DNA from: Asterochloris sp. CNOR1 | Lineage: Eukaryota > Chlorophyta > Trebouxiophyceae > Trebouxiales > Trebouxiaceae | Assembly (NCBI GenBank): GCA_963969365.1 | Contig: OZ017746.1 | Location: forward strand, 930,001-994,000 | Direction of reading: 5' to 3' | Length of the DNA: 64,000 bases | Shown: in pieces, positions 44,327-57,200 of the stretch | Layout of the letters: every line of letters starts with the position of its first letter | Position numbering within the stretch: the first letter of the stretch is position 1 | Made by a program: the position numbers and the translations under genes | Notes under the pieces: model-generated | What the model saw: only the letters and a program-made list of their open reading frames with translations | Database searches by the model: none | What the model was told of the DNA's origin: nothing

Positions 44327-47300
44327 TCAGGAGCTCACCTTGTGACCAAACAGGTCTCTAATGTTGTCAATGCCATACAGAATCATGGTGGGCCTACAGA
44401 CAAACAGGGTTGCAACCTCTGCTTTTGGGAAACAAGGGTAGGACAGACTTGATCTCTGGAAGCATGGCGTTGGCTGGCCACCTGCTGGAGCTGAGCAGAC
44501 AGGTCACTGACTGCCCTCACCTTTCTAGGCTCAAGCCCCAGGCGATGACATTGACATCCTCAGGGAGGCCCATAGGCTGCAGCATCTCTGGGCGAAACAT
44601 GCCGCTGTTGCCCACCTCAATCCACTTGCCCAGCTCTTCAGAATAGCTGCAGGCAACAGAAGGGATTTCAGAGCCCTGATATGTGCATGACAATTGACAG
44701 CAGGACCTTGCATGCAAAGCCCGACTGCTGAGGAAGCATGCGGCTGCGTGTCAAGAAGCCCACCTAGCCTCAAGGGCCGCAAAGGTGATAAGCCACAAGG
44801 CACATGCTGACCAGAAGCTCTTTGTGCTGGGGTTGTGTAGGGGTCAGGAGTAGGGGTGTCAAGAAGCACGGAGACTGTCTTCCTGCCCAGACAGCAGCAG
44901 AACCAACATGTTGCCCTGGGTGGACCATTGTCATCTCAACATGAGGTGTCTTGGGAAGCTGCTGACCTGAAGATCTCCATGCTGGGCTCTGTATAGGGAT
45001 TGTACGCTGGTTTGAAGCGCAGCTTTTTGAGCCCTAGGCGCTGGAAGAACTGGTGCAAGGTACCAATCAGGTTGGCGAGCGTCAACCCCTTGTCACAGAC
45101 CAGACCTGGAGCACGGCAGACCCTGACAGGGCCATTGCAGCACATCCTGCTTGACAAGTGTGGTGATCAGCATGCAGGCCACATTGTTTGCAAGGGGCCA
45201 CCTTGTACCCACAGCGCTGCTGCAGGGCATGAAAATCCAGTGCGCTCCTTTGTCAACAACCCCACAGCAGGACACACTGACATTCACTCTGAAGCTCAGC
45301 CAGGTGAGCCGTGCTTGCAGCCTCACCACCAAATGGTCGAGGCTTTTCCAGCAAGGAAACATGAATTCCGCGAAGAGTGCCCCCTTGGACCCAGACCCTC
45401 AGCCGTATACAGCACCCAGGTTGCTGCAATGCATGCAGGCCCCTGCAAGCATCGTGCTGACACCCTGTGGCTGGGCACCCCACTCACCTTCTATCTGGTG
45501 AAACTCAGCCAGGTGGGTCCTGTCCACGGCCTCATTCCTGAAGACGCGGTCAATGGAGAAATACTTGGCTGGCCTGAAGCCCTCCTGCGCCAGCTTGTAC
45601 AGCATGCGGCTGGACACTGCTGTGGTGTGCGTGCGCAGGACGTTCTTCTCTGCCTCGGCGACCTTCCAGCTGTAGCGGTATCTGGGCAGCCCAGAAGGGA
45701 GGCTTGTCAGCACACAGCCACCTCACTTTGCCAGCCTGCCCCTGGTGTGGCCGGCACATCAGCAGCCCAAAGTGTCTGTCAGCAGGCAGGTGCCCAAAGG
45801 TGGCCTGCCGATGCTTACTGGCTGGGCAGCTAGCTCACTGGCAGCTGGCAGGCGCCAGGAGGTGGTGTGGCAGCGCACAACAAGGCGTAAACATGGGCAC
45901 CCAACAGGCTGCTGCAGCTGGCGGTAGGAGGCAGGGGGGGGCATCCCCAAATGGCCAGGATGGCATGCCGCCTGGTTGTGCAAGGCGCAAGTACAGGCAA
46001 CACCGAGCACTGGGAGGCAAGCAATGAATCTGCCGAGGCCCAGGAGGGCTAAACATCCTGTGCTATTGCAGGTAGGCGTGACGTGCTGTGAGGCTACAAA
46101 CTGCAGAGGCACCCTGAAGGTGCCCATCAGCTGGTTATGTCTTGCTGCCTCACCCTGTGGACCCATAGCCTCCCTGCTCATGCACTGCCCTCACTCGCTG
46201 CAGGTAGTCCTGAGGGAAGCGCTCAGCTGGCGTCCTTGCAGGGTCTGCAGGGTCAGCAGACATGAGAGGTTCATGTACTTGCTCATTCAGGGATCCGCAA
46301 AACAGAGGTGCAGCTCAAATGCCCATGCTACAGCACGCACGTTGCCCATGCCGTCTTGGCTGCAAAGCGTCATCGCAGCACCGGTGAGTGTTTATACAGC
46401 CTGCTCTGCCCTTACTTGTCAAGAAGAAGGTGTCGTGAGCATCCCTGGCTGGGTGCTGCTGGGGCTGGAACAGTGCATCAAAGTTCCAGAAGCTGCACAA
46501 GAAAGAAGGAATCGAAATGAAGCTGCAAAGTCCGGACCAGCCAGATGCATTACAACAAAATGGCTTGCAGCATGGCGCTGCAGCTGGCCGCAGCGTAGGA
46601 TCAAGGCAGCACCAGTGCTTGGAGAGTTCTTACCAGCTCTCCACATAGTTGTTGGTAGGCATTTCCTCAAAGCCCATGGCAACAAAAATCTTGCGGAACT
46701 GTGTGCGCACCTGCAGGGCAGGATGCACAGGCAGGATGTACAGAAAGCAGCCTGCTGCTTGACCCTCACAGGCTTGACAGAAAGCAAGAGATAGAGCCTA
46801 GGTGCAGGTGCATGCAAGCATGCACAGTGAGCATGCCTGCGCCCTGTCTGAGAGGCACATACAGCTCCTCGGTCCAATAGTCACGGTAGGCACCAGCAGA
46901 ACTGACCTTCATCAAAGGATGGAGGTGGCCCCCTTGTAGGTTGAGTCCCAAAGCCTGGAAGTTGTAAGGCTTGAAGTCTGCATCCTGCCAGCTCCCACTA
47001 CAGGCAGCCAGCCAGCCGGGGCAGTGTCAGGCAGAGAATGATACCACAGCAAGATAGACAGGAGGGTCCTGTTATTGTCAGCAGCTCAGACAAGGCTGAA
47101 GTGTATCATCAATGTGCGTGTGCACGTCAGAATTTGATGGTACTGAGTGGTCATCACAGCAGCTTGCAGACACCAGCAGCCCTCTTTTGCAGGGGCCAAA
47201 AACACTTGTCAAACCATTGCAGGCTACCAAACTGACTGCAATGCTGACCAGGCAGTTCTTCCGGCAGGACCAACACCCGTGACTCCCAGCATCTGTCAGT

Positions 47301-48984
47301 ACAGCAGGCTTATAGACAGGCTTCCCTGCATGCCACGGCCTACCTGAACTCTTAAGCAGCTCAGACAAGGCTAGAGTGCCTCATCCATTTGCATTTGCTT
47401 CAGGATTTGATGGTGCTCAGTGGTCATCACTGCCGCTTGCAGACAACAGCACAGTCCACCAGCAAGCCACAGCTTGCTCAAGCAGCTTGCTGTCAATGTT
47501 GCCCCAGCATCAGAGAAGATGTGAGCCTTGTGTGAGTTATCAGCCCTGAGAAGGGTAGGGGTCCATGTATTCCAGATAGGGCTGTGCTGCGTGTATCAGC
47601 CTACCTGGCTTTTTTGAACGGCTCCGACAAGGCTGAAGTGTATCACTGAGGTGCAACTGCAATATAGCATTTGATTGTGCTTGATGGCCAGAGCAGCACA
47701 GCAGGATTGCATGCTTCAGTGATGTCTAGGCATCAATCCTGCAGGCAGCCTTAAGCCTCCGAACAAACTCTAACTGATGTGCTGTCCCTGAGCCCCAGGT
47801 AGGACTTGATGCAGGGCACTGCCTACCTCTGAAGCATCTCAAAGGTGAGGTCAGTGTGCTGCTTGCGCCGCTGCAGCGCAAACTTGGGCCCCTTGGCGAG
47901 GCTGTAGGATGTCCACGTGCTCACAGCCACCAGCTTGCGCTTCCTGAGGTCATCAGCAGTGGCCTTAGGGACCTCCTGTGAGCAGCAGCCAGGGGTTCAC
48001 CATCATATCACAGGCTCGAGACGTTTCTGTCCTGCAATGGCGGCACACACGTGTTAACCCTGTGAGCAGCAGGCATGCATCGGTGAGCCAAGCTCTATTG
48101 CTGCAAGTCTTGGTTGGCAAGCAACGCCTACACTATAACAATGGCTTGGGATGTGGTTATACTCATGGAGCTCTACTTCTTGAGGAAGCATGAAGCACAG
48201 ACCCATGCAAATCAAGGCTCAGCAACTCCTCACCTGGCCTTGCTGAATATGAAGCAGGGCGGCCTTGCCCTCATCCTGAAAAGCAGATCCGGCAGCCTGC
48301 AGCATGCAGAGATTTGGGCTCACGAAAGGTGCAGGGTCACCCAGTCTGTTGTGAGATATGCGATAAGCAGAGCAGAGGCAGTGGTGCATCATGGAATCAC
48401 CGAGCAGATTGCAGACTTACCTGCATCTTCAGGACAGGCTTGCCTGAGCCCTTGTCCAGGGACAACAGCTTCCGCTTTAGAGCCTGGCCAAGTCCAATCT
48501 TAGCTATTGGCCCTAGGCTTTGCTGCATGCCAAATGAGGAATCTGGACAGCTGGCCACCAGCCTGGGGCGGCAGCATGCAAAGAGATGGCAGCCAAGTCA
48601 ATTCATGTGCGGATCACCTGAAGCTCATCCTGCGGGATGCCTGCTGCGCCTGCCTGAGCTACCCTGTGCAGGATCTGGGCCTCAGGCATGCCATTTTCTG
48701 CATATTGAGCGCCCTCCTCAGTCAGGGAAAGCTTGCTGCACTTGTGTTCCTGCATGAAATGATGATTTGTCCAGCATTGAGTGCAGAAATGTTGAGCACA
48801 GCTAGGGCCGGGCATGGGGGACTCTTCCCACCTGTGCCTCCACCATGTCGGCTGCCAGCAGACTTTTGATCTGCCCAACCACTGCATCGTGGTTCAGCTG
48901 GTGCTTGATGGCAAATTCAGCTGAGTCTGCTACTCTGCCTGCACTGTTCACCTCCTGCAGCAGGAGTCTCTCCAGCTCTGCCAT
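44327..48984 (-). CDS. FARSA: Phenylalanyl-tRNA synthetase alpha subunit, cytosolic, 465 aa
   Basis: Catalytic alpha chain of the (alpha-beta)2 class II synthetase that charges cytosolic tRNA-Phe. Twelve exons: 48984-48832, 48749-48618, 48522-48421, 47975-47827, 46997-46907, 46710-46634, 46492-46416, 46244-46154, 45681-45488, 45105-44967, 44646-44521, 44393-44327; 1398 nt, all in phase. Winged-helix N-terminal domains ([12 protein letters not shown]..., [14 protein letters not shown]) precede the catalytic core: [58 protein letters not shown] (motif 1/2 region), [75 protein letters not shown] and [20 protein letters not shown] (motif 3). The tail after GHKVSS is shorter than in animals. It is head to head with the DedA gene. 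One 829-bp intron contains a tandem repeat. Confidence 0.97.
47060..47700 (-). repeat. Tandem ~220-270-bp repeat in a PheRS intron, carrying copies of an exon end and its donor
   Basis: Intron 47826-46998 holds three related blocks anchored by gctcagacaaggctgaagtg-type sequence near 47090, 47363 and 47628, with downstream shared blocks such as gatggt(a/g)ct(g/c)agtggtcatca at 47137 and 47407. Two of the blocks carry a donor-like GTAGGC on the gene strand (at 47343 and 47604), as does the real exon end (47826). The first copy reads [12 protein letters not shown] before its GTAGGC where the true exon reads TDLTFEMLQ. Confidence 0.75.
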
Positions 48985-49112
48985 GGCTGCTGATTGGCAC
49001 GGGATCACAAGTTGTCACCAACGCTGCCTAGGCCTTGGCCTTCTCTGGCGGCGGTACTGGTTGTGTTCTTGCTGGCATTTCATGATCTGAAGTCAAGCAT
49101 GACCTATGTCAC
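48985..49112. promoter_or_regulatory. 128-bp bidirectional upstream region, PheRS alpha / DedA
   Basis: The two start codons (48984 minus, 49113 plus) are 128 bp apart head to head. A CCAAT box in reverse orientation (attgg, 48993-48997) lies next to the PheRS start. No TATA box was seen. The region must hold both 5' UTRs and both core promoters unless transcripts overlap. Confidence 0.55.
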
Positions 49113-50402
49113 ATGCTTCCGTTGACTCTGAGCAAAATGCAGGCCCTTCGAGCAGCAGCATGCCAGGCGTGTCCCTGTAACATCCATCCAATACGGCCCC
49201 AAGCCTGGCAGCAGCAAGCTCCTCAGGCACCTGTGCCAAGGGGGGTAGGGAGAACGCGTAACCAGCACATCACTCTATGCACCAGCTCAGCAAGGAGGGT
49301 TGCCCATCCCAAGGCAGCACATGTTGGCACCCGTCTGAGTTCCAGGGGTGTCTTGGCACTTGCCATTGCTGTGCTGGTGGGATCCCTTGTTATTGCTCCT
49401 GCAGCGCTGGCCATCGGCACAGGGAGCTCCAGGGGTGGGGCCTTGAGCTTTGTCAAGGGTGAGTGCTGGGATTCAGCATCATTAAGCTGTCAGCTTGCCT
49501 GAATGTGCCCTTTCCTCTCATTCAGGCCTCATGGATTTCATTTTGCACCTGGACCACCACCTGGGTGAGCACTGATGGCAGCAGACTGTACCAATGTCAT
49601 GGCCGCCACCATGCACCCTTGACCCTGCTGCTTCTCTGCTCCAGGCCAAATCATTGCCAGGAACGGCAATGCCACCTATGCCATCCTTTTCGGCATCGTG
49701 TTTGCTGAAACAGGACTCGTCTTGACACCGTTCCTGCCAGGCGAGGTTGCCTTGGCACAGCACCCTTTCTTGCTGCCAAAAGTGAGCAGCTTTGAGCTTT
49801 GCTTCTGGCTGCAGGTGATTCTTTACTCTTTGCAGCTGGAGCCTTTGCTGCTCTGGGCAAGCTGGCCATGCTGCCACTGATCACAATCTTTATGACAGCA
49901 GCAATCCTGGGCGATGCAGTCAACTATGCTGCAGGCAGCTACTTTGGTGAGGGCTGCACAACCTCTTCGAGTTTGTGCTCTGTATCCAGGCTTTGCACAG
50001 ACATCTCTGGTTCTGCTGGCTTCAGGCGAAAAGGCGCTGCAGTCCCAGCTACTCAACCCAGGTGCCATCAAGAAGACGCAGGCCTTCTACAGGAAGCATG
50101 GCGGCCGGGCCATTGTCCTGGCTCGCTTTGTGCCCATCATCAGGACGTTTGCCCCATTTGTGGCTGGCATAGGCTCAATGCCATACAGAGAATTTGCAGC
50201 CTTCAATGTGGGCGGCGCTGTGGTGTGGGTCAGCCTGTTCTGCGGAGCAGGCTTCCTGTTTGGCAATATGCCATGGGTGCAGTCCAACTTTACACTGCTC
50301 ATCCTGGGCATTGTGGCCATCTCTGTACTGCCTGTGTTCTATGAGGTGTGGCAGGCACGCCGAGAGCAGACTCCCTTATCGCCTGGCAGTGGCGATGCTT
50401 AA
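49113..50402 (+). CDS. DedA (VTT/SNARE-associated) family membrane protein, 329 aa, probably plastid
   Basis: Exons 49113-49458, 49526-49564, 49645-49740, 49815-49946, 50026-50402; phases match. The N-terminal ~80 residues are rich in Ala, Gln, Arg and Ser, like a chloroplast transit peptide, and are followed by a hydrophobic segment ([20 protein letters not shown]). The DedA core follows: [113 protein letters not shown]. The acidic residue in FAETGL and the R-x-x-P-x-x-R-T-x-x-P motif are intact. The family is linked to membrane lipid scrambling/flipping and proton-dependent homeostasis. The intron after 49740 uses a GC donor (CCAG|GCGAGG). Start at 49113 or the next Met (49137) cannot be distinguished. 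Confidence 0.93.
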
Positions 50403-50517
50403 GATCAGGTACTAGTGTGAACGTTGATTGAGGGACTCGCATGGAACAAGACTCGGGCATGCAACCTCTGAGCCTATGTGACATTCATAAATCCATTTGG
50501 ACAGATCGCGGCTTGCC

Positions 50518-50915
50518 ATGGGCTGGAGCCGGCTGCCAACGTATTTTGCCAACATTCCTCTCAAGCTGATGCCCTTCTCTGAGGCACAGCAGAAAGCATA
50601 CGAGGCCACCGGCTTTGTGAAGCAGATTGCCTTCCAGACTGTGCCATCTGTCAACAAGGTACAGGCAGATTGCATTGGCACTTTCCTTGCTGACTGATGT
50701 GCAGCAATGGCTTGACCGTGCACTTGAAGCTGCCTTGCTCCCTGCAGGTGGAGCTCAAACAGTACCTTGAGAAGGTGTATGGGCTGCGCGTGAAGAAGGT
50801 GAACACGCTGAACTATGAGGGCAAGAAGAAGCGCAGCAGCAAGGGCTTTTACACCCGTACCGACTACAAGAAGGCCTACGTCACACTGAAGGACCCTCCC
50901 AAGACCAGCGCTTGA
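50518..50915 (+). CDS. MRPL23: Mitochondrial ribosomal protein uL23m, 102 aa
   Basis: Large-subunit protein near the polypeptide exit tunnel of the mitochondrial ribosome. Exons 50518-50658 and 50748-50915 join in phase 0. Sequence blocks: MGWSRLPTYFANIPLKLMPF, KQIAFQTVPSVNK, VELKQYLEKVYGLRVKKVNT, LNYEGKKKRSSKGFYTRTDY, KKAYVTLKDPPKTSA. The 'FANIPLKL', 'VYGL.V.KVNT.NYEGKKK' and 'DYKKAYVTL' blocks match plant mitochondrial L23. The ATG at 50518 is chosen because homologues also start just before a short basic segment. It lies 115 bp after the DedA stop on the same strand. Confidence 0.93.
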
Positions 50916-51215
50916 TCAGCGCGCCATGCATCAGGCAAGAGTTTGTCTCCAGCTTGTGCTCCCCAAGGGGATATCACAGTGCAGCTTGAGGCAACCTCTC
51001 AGTTTGCTGCACTCGGCAAAGAAGAGAGAGCTGAACAAGAGGGAGCTGCACAAGACTCCCTGCACAATGCAATAGCAAAAAGAAGAAGACTTGCCAGGCT
51101 CACAGCACACTGCTGATCTGGAAGTCAATCAGTCCACCTGCGGAGGCTGACCACATGTCTGCAGGCAAGCCACCCGCACCCTGCGCAGTTTGGCAGCCAG
51201 GCTGCAGGCACTGCC

Positions 51216-54200
51216 ATGCCTGAGGGCCCAGCTCAGGCTGTGGCAATGCCAGTGGCGCGCCTGCCCGGCCCAGGCGACCCCGTTCAGTCAGCAGGAGCCC
51301 TGTCAGCAACCCCTGCAGAGCGCAAGCCCTCGCCCGGCCCCGTGCTGCAGATGCGGCCTGCCCTGCTTCCTGGTGGCAGCAATGTTGTCTCCCGACCATC
51401 TGCACACCCACCTTCAGCAGCAGGAGGAGTACCGGCGAGCGCCAGCACCTCCCGACCAGGCAGCGGCGCCCCCAGTGCCAGCAGGCCAGAGCTCCGTTTT
51501 GCAGCCAGCAGGTGACCCGCTGCTTGCTGCATGCAGTATGCCAGCCAAGAGGTGGGCCTATACGCTGCAGCACACATGACAACCCTTATGTTGCTCTTTC
51601 TGGCTGTGGTGATGCTGACCCTGGCTTGCCCTGCCTGCTGTATCGTGATATGCACTGACCCTGTCTCCATTTGCTTTGCCAACGTGTGCTGAGCTGACCG
51701 GCACCCCTGCCATTGCTTTGTCTGTTGTTCTGAAGCTGCATAATCATGCTGGATTAGCTGCTGCACTGAGCCATGGCAATGCCGCCGCCTGCACAGATCT
51801 GAGCAGTGAGTGGCTGCTGCGCAAGGCTGAGGCAGTGTACCAACCTCCACAACATCGAGGTCAGGTGGCTGCATTTGTGCTGCCCAGACGTGAGCAGCAG
51901 CCGGCTGCTGTACCTGACTATAGCACTGTCCCTGTCGCACAGGCGTGAGGAGGTGCTGCGCAGCGATGGCCGCCAGGAGGTGCGCTGGTTCCTGTCAGAC
52001 CCGCATGGCACCTCTTGGCTGGCCGTGGCGGGCCTGAAAGGGGACCAGGCAGGCGCAGCAGCCCCAGGGCAGGCATTCATCGCCCAGGGCTCCTTTGTCA
52101 CACGAACGCCCTTCAGCAGCGCGACAGAGGCTGGGGTGGAGGCCTTCTTGCAGCAGATTCTGCGGGCCACTGGCAAGCCGCTGCTGCAGCAGCGGACTGG
52201 TGGTGAGCACCAGCTGCCACCCTGCATCGCATGCCTGGCCTTGCCCAGCGCTGCCTTGCTTACACATCACACAACCTGCAGGTGACTGCCCAGTGTGATG
52301 TGCATGCAGAGGGTGCAGGCATGCAGCTGTGAAGCATGCCGGTTTGCTGCTCTGTTGTCGCACCGCTTGCTATGTCAGCACACAAAGGTCGCAGCTCGAC
52401 ACCAAAATGAGGTGTCTGCAGATGCTGCTGCAGCGCCAAGCAGCACGCATGCGGCACGGGCGCCTCCGCGGCCAGCCTCAGGGAGTCAAATGACTGCCCC
52501 GGCAGGGCCGGCTGGAGTTGGGCCAGCACCAGCTGCTGACCAAGTCATCAAGCCGGCGCCCACTGCACCAGAGAAGGTGCCTGTGCAGGTGCTAGCAGAC
52601 ATCAACCTGGAGAAGCATCTGCAGCAGGTGAGCTGCCCTGGGAGTCTCCTCGCTGCTCTGCATTTCAAGTTTTGCAGGAGGGCCCAAGTCCGGGTCCAGG
52701 TTTACATAACTGCCTGAGACAGCAGGCCTATGGCTCCATGCCCGTCCTGCCCATTGTATCTGGAATGTGCGAGGCAAGCACCTCGACCCTACACCATGCC
52801 AGTCAAGCTGCCTACCCCACAAACAAGACGATGCTGTGCTGGTCCCTCACTGTGCAGGAGCGTGACGCTGTGGAGCTGGCAGCCCGCGAAGCCGTCATCG
52901 TGGAGCTCCAGAGCCGGGCTGCTGACGAGGCTGCCCGCAGAGCCACGGCCGTGAAGGCTGCGCTGCAGTGGGTGCGCGCACCGGTAGACCCCTCAGAGTT
53001 GGAGTATGTGGAGATCCAGCTGCAGAACATCAAGGGCCTGCTGGCCGAGTATGAAAAGCAGGTGGGGCCAGGGGCATTGGCCTATCATAGTTTCTGCACT
53101 GCAGCGTGCAACATCATGTCCTGATGAGAAGCAGCAGCAGGTGATTGACCAAAGGTGGCTGTGAGAAATGCACTAAAATCCGGTGATTGAATGATCATGG
53201 CAATGCTGGCGAGGTTTTGCTCCTCTCAGTATCCACCGCAGTTTTCTGGAGTTGTGGGCAGATGCCACTTTACACAACATCACTGTCTGCACTGCCCGGC
53301 ACCATGCTCAGCAAATATCCTTCACATGCAGGTGCACCCGCCAGAGCCCGAGCCCGAGCCCGAGCAGCCCAAGGGGGCAGGGCAGGGCGAGGAGGGTGAG
53401 GCAGCTCAGGTTGAGGGAGGACAGGCAGGCAAGGGCGGCAAGTCTTTGCCCAAGAAGGGGAAGCGGCGGGCCAAGCCTCGTCCACGCACCAAGGAGGCAC
53501 GCTCCAGGGCCAAGCAGTCCATGGCTGCTGCAGCTGCAGCGGCAGCTGCAGGCATGGCTGCTTCTGGCGCTGCAGGGCCGCCTGAGGCTGCAGCAGTTGA
53601 GGCAGCCTCTGCTGCCCCCCCGGCAGCTGCTGTCGCACAGGGCAAGGCCGCAGCAGAGCAGGCTGCCAATGGAGAGGCCCGTGCTGCCAAGTCTGGGGCC
53701 CACATGGCTCAGGCGAGCCCCAGCGTGCAGGCCAGGGGTCTGGTGGACTACCCATCCGACTCAGACGCGTCTGTTGACACCGTGCGAAGCAAGGGGCGGG
53801 ACAAGTCCGTCCCAGCAGGGGAGCCCCGACGTCGGGCCCCCCTGCGCACAGCCTCTGCTGCGGGCAAGGCCGGTGGCAAGGGCACACCAGCCGCTGCCAC
53901 CCCAGCGCAGCCGATTGACCTCACGCCGCCAGAGGCGGCAGCCGCTCAGCCCAAGCTGGAGTCTGAGGCTGGGCCTAAGCAGGAGCCTGGTGCTGAGGCT
54001 AACCAAGTGGCCCCACCTGCGGAGGGGGACAACGAGAGGGGGCTTGCTCAACAGCAGGGCAGGCAGAGGGAGGCTGCCGCCGCGCGGCTGGCTCCAGCGC
54101 CCGGCAAGGCCTCCAAGCTGTACGGGATGGTCCTGAGCGACCTCCTGGACGCGCTGCGGGAGCTGGCTTCCACCCACATGAGCCTGCGCATCATGATGGC

Positions 54201-57200
54201 CACCAACGTGATGGCTTTTGTGCAGCCGCTGCGGGACCATGAGGTGGGCACCAGGCATGGAGGTATTGCTGGGAATGTCCTGTTCACTCATCCTCTGCTG
54301 TGGCAGGCAGCAGCATCACATGTGCATGCGCAGGAAGAGGCTACTCAACCGCCATCACCTTGATGGCCATCATGTTGCACTGTGGGCCATGGGCTGGACA
54401 GCAGACACTTTTTATGGCATTTAAGGTCAGAGATGTGGGCTGGCTCATGCATACTAGGACAGGGGCACTGTGTGCTATGGCAGGGCCTGAGGCGGCAAGC
54501 AGCACTGCGTGCTCAAGATGGGAGTGTGCTGCGTGAAGTAGCTGTGGCTGTTGTGAGCCGCCGCCAAGTAGCTCATAGCGGCATTCCCTGTGCAGGAGCT
54601 CATTGCACAAGGCCTGTGCAGCCATCTCAGGTCATCTGGATTGAAGCAACAGCTGCACCTCATTGTGCTGCTCCTGCCTGCAGGACTGGGCCATCCGCAC
54701 CATGGCGCGGAACTGCACGGACCAGTGGCGGCGCAGCATGGCTGCCCACCTTGGCACGCTGGCACAGCCGCGCTTTGTGCAGGACCCCTTGCGCGACGCC
54801 GACAGGCTGCTCGCCTCCCGGGCTGCCCAGCTGGATGCAGCCCTCCAGCCTCCAGGTGACCTGGGTGTCCAGGCTGTGGTGCAATAGGAAATGAATGAGG
54901 TCTGGTCAGTGCACTCCCGACAGAGCACACACTGCTGCTGAGCCCAGAGCTGGTGCAAGGGACATGCTGCCTTGTACCAGGCAGCTTGCGCTCACCAACC
55001 ATCTGGTGCCTGCTGGTCTTGAGCAGCCCACCGTCATGCACAGCGGCACGGAATTTTCCTCACAGCAGTCGCTGCTGGGTGTGTCAACCTGGTGTGGAGA
55101 AGCAACAGGGCTGTTGCAGTGCTGAAGAGCGAGTACATCTACTTACTGGGCGCAGGTGCCAGGGGCGCCAGCGCAGCGCCTGGGGAACGTAGGGGCAAGG
55201 GCGGCAGCGTACCTCGTACCGATGTTGTTGCGGCTCTCCAGGCTGCTGCAGCCAGGACCCCTCCGCCGCCCAGCCAGGTGGGCATGCCTGGCATGCCTGC
55301 TGCCCCAGCTCCTGGCGGTGCCAAGCCAAGCCAGGCTGCTGCCTCAGTGTCAGTGGGAAGCGTTTCTGCCAATGCAGCAGTCCCTGGTGAATGAGGGACA
55401 TGCAGGATGCGCTGGGCCGTTCATGTGATGAGGTGACCGGCGGTGATGATTGCTGTTCATTACTGATCGCGTCAGCTGCCAGCACAACATTTTCCTGCTG
55501 TCAGGGAGGGGCTGGCCACCTTGATTTTGCTGTCTGAACAAGCAAGGCATGCCTGAGGGGCTGAAGCAGGCACTGCACCATGCAGGCTCCAGGTATTGGA
55601 GTGGCAAAGCCACTTCCACATGCTCCCATGGCCACTGAAGGTGACACTGCAGCAGCAGCCCAGGAGGTGAAGACTGCCCCTGCTGCACCTGGCACAACGC
55701 TGCCCCTGGTCAGACAGCCTGAGGCTGCCCAGCCTGTACCTGGGGCAAGGCAGCCTGGCAAGGAGCCGCCTGTTGCTGCGGCCACTGGAGCTGTGGAGTC
55801 GGCAGAGGCAGCACCAGGGCCCAGAGTGCACGAGAATTCGCCCAGAGGAGGAGTGCAGGGGATGGCAGGTCTCATGCCTGTGGCTGCGCTGCCCGACCTG
55901 CAGGCAACTCAGGCCTCAGCAAAAGGAACTGTGCAGCAGCAGCAGCCTGAGCAGCTGGCGAGAACTTGTCTGGCGCCAGGCACTGCTGCTGCTGCTGCCA
56001 CTGCTGCAAGCCCCCCCAGCCAGCAGAGGCCACAATCCCCTGTGAGCAATGCAGTGGGGCCTGTCATGGGTTCTGCTGTTGGGCAGCAGCAGAGGCGACA
56101 GCAGGCCCATCACCTGCAACATCCCGGAGCCCTGCATCACGGCCAGGATCCGCCCAGCAGAAGGGCCTGGCCTCTCCGCCGGCAGCTGTGCCCATGCGCC
56201 CCAGCATGCCTGCCCAACAGGTGCCTGCCAGCATGATCACTGTGCCAGCCCAGCTGCCTCAGACAATGGGGTCTGGGCAGGCCAGTGTGACCCCGCAGCA
56301 GCTGTGGGCGCAGCAGGGACAGTTTGGGCAGCGGACAGGCGCACCGCATCTGGCGCAGCACTTCAGGTGGGAGCTCCATGTGTCTGCTTACATGCATAGT
56401 TGCAGATGCTGAGAGCGCCTTTTAGTCCTCATTCTGAGAGATGCTGCATGATTGGCAGTGCAGTCAGTCCTCATCCTGAAAGATGGTGCACGATCAGCAG
56501 AGAAGCAAGACTGATGTAAGTGTCCCACGCGCTGGGTGTGTTGCCCCTGAACCACTGTTCTGCCGCAGACCTGGGCTGCTCCAGCAGCCTAGACCAGGCT
56601 TGGCGGGGGCAGCAGCAGGGCAGCCGCAGCGGCAGCCGCAGCGTCTCCTGCCAGCCAGGTAGGCCTGTGTGTCTGGGGTCTGGAGAGCAGCATTTGACAC
56701 GCATCACAGTTGCAGGCTCAATGTAACGCTGATCAATGCACACAAGGTACTCACTGCCTGCGTGTGACGCCCGACTCACAATGCTGCATACCGTCACCCC
56801 TGGCGTGAATTTACAGCTGCACTGCTCACCACTAGGCTTTCGGCAATCTGCAGCAGACTTCTCACCCCTGCAGGCAGGGCGCCCTCAGACTGGGGATACT
56901 TCCCGCCCAGGCTCTGCCGGTGCACTGGGGCAGCCGACGGCCAAGGCAGTCGTCCCACCACCGCGTGTCATTGTGGGGAAGGCGCCCTCCCCATCTCTTC
57001 TGCTCCCCCTCCACCCACGCAGCTGCCAACTGCGCAGGCCCCAGCTGACCCTGGCGCTCTGGCCCCGATACTGGCAGCGTCCAAGCCGCCCGCGCCAGAC
57101 TCGGTTCCGCCTGCTGCCACCTCGCCGCAGGCTGGAGCGGCAGTGCCCCCGCCTCCCCAAGCAGCAGCTGCCCAGGCAGAACCAGCAAAGGGCGCCTCCG

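Noticed and set aside
53252-54136. 294-codon plus-strand frame rich in Arg, Gln and Pro
   Set aside because: Out-of-frame shadow of exon 53332-54243, whose frame contains the acidic and basic tracts and the TFIIS-N helices.
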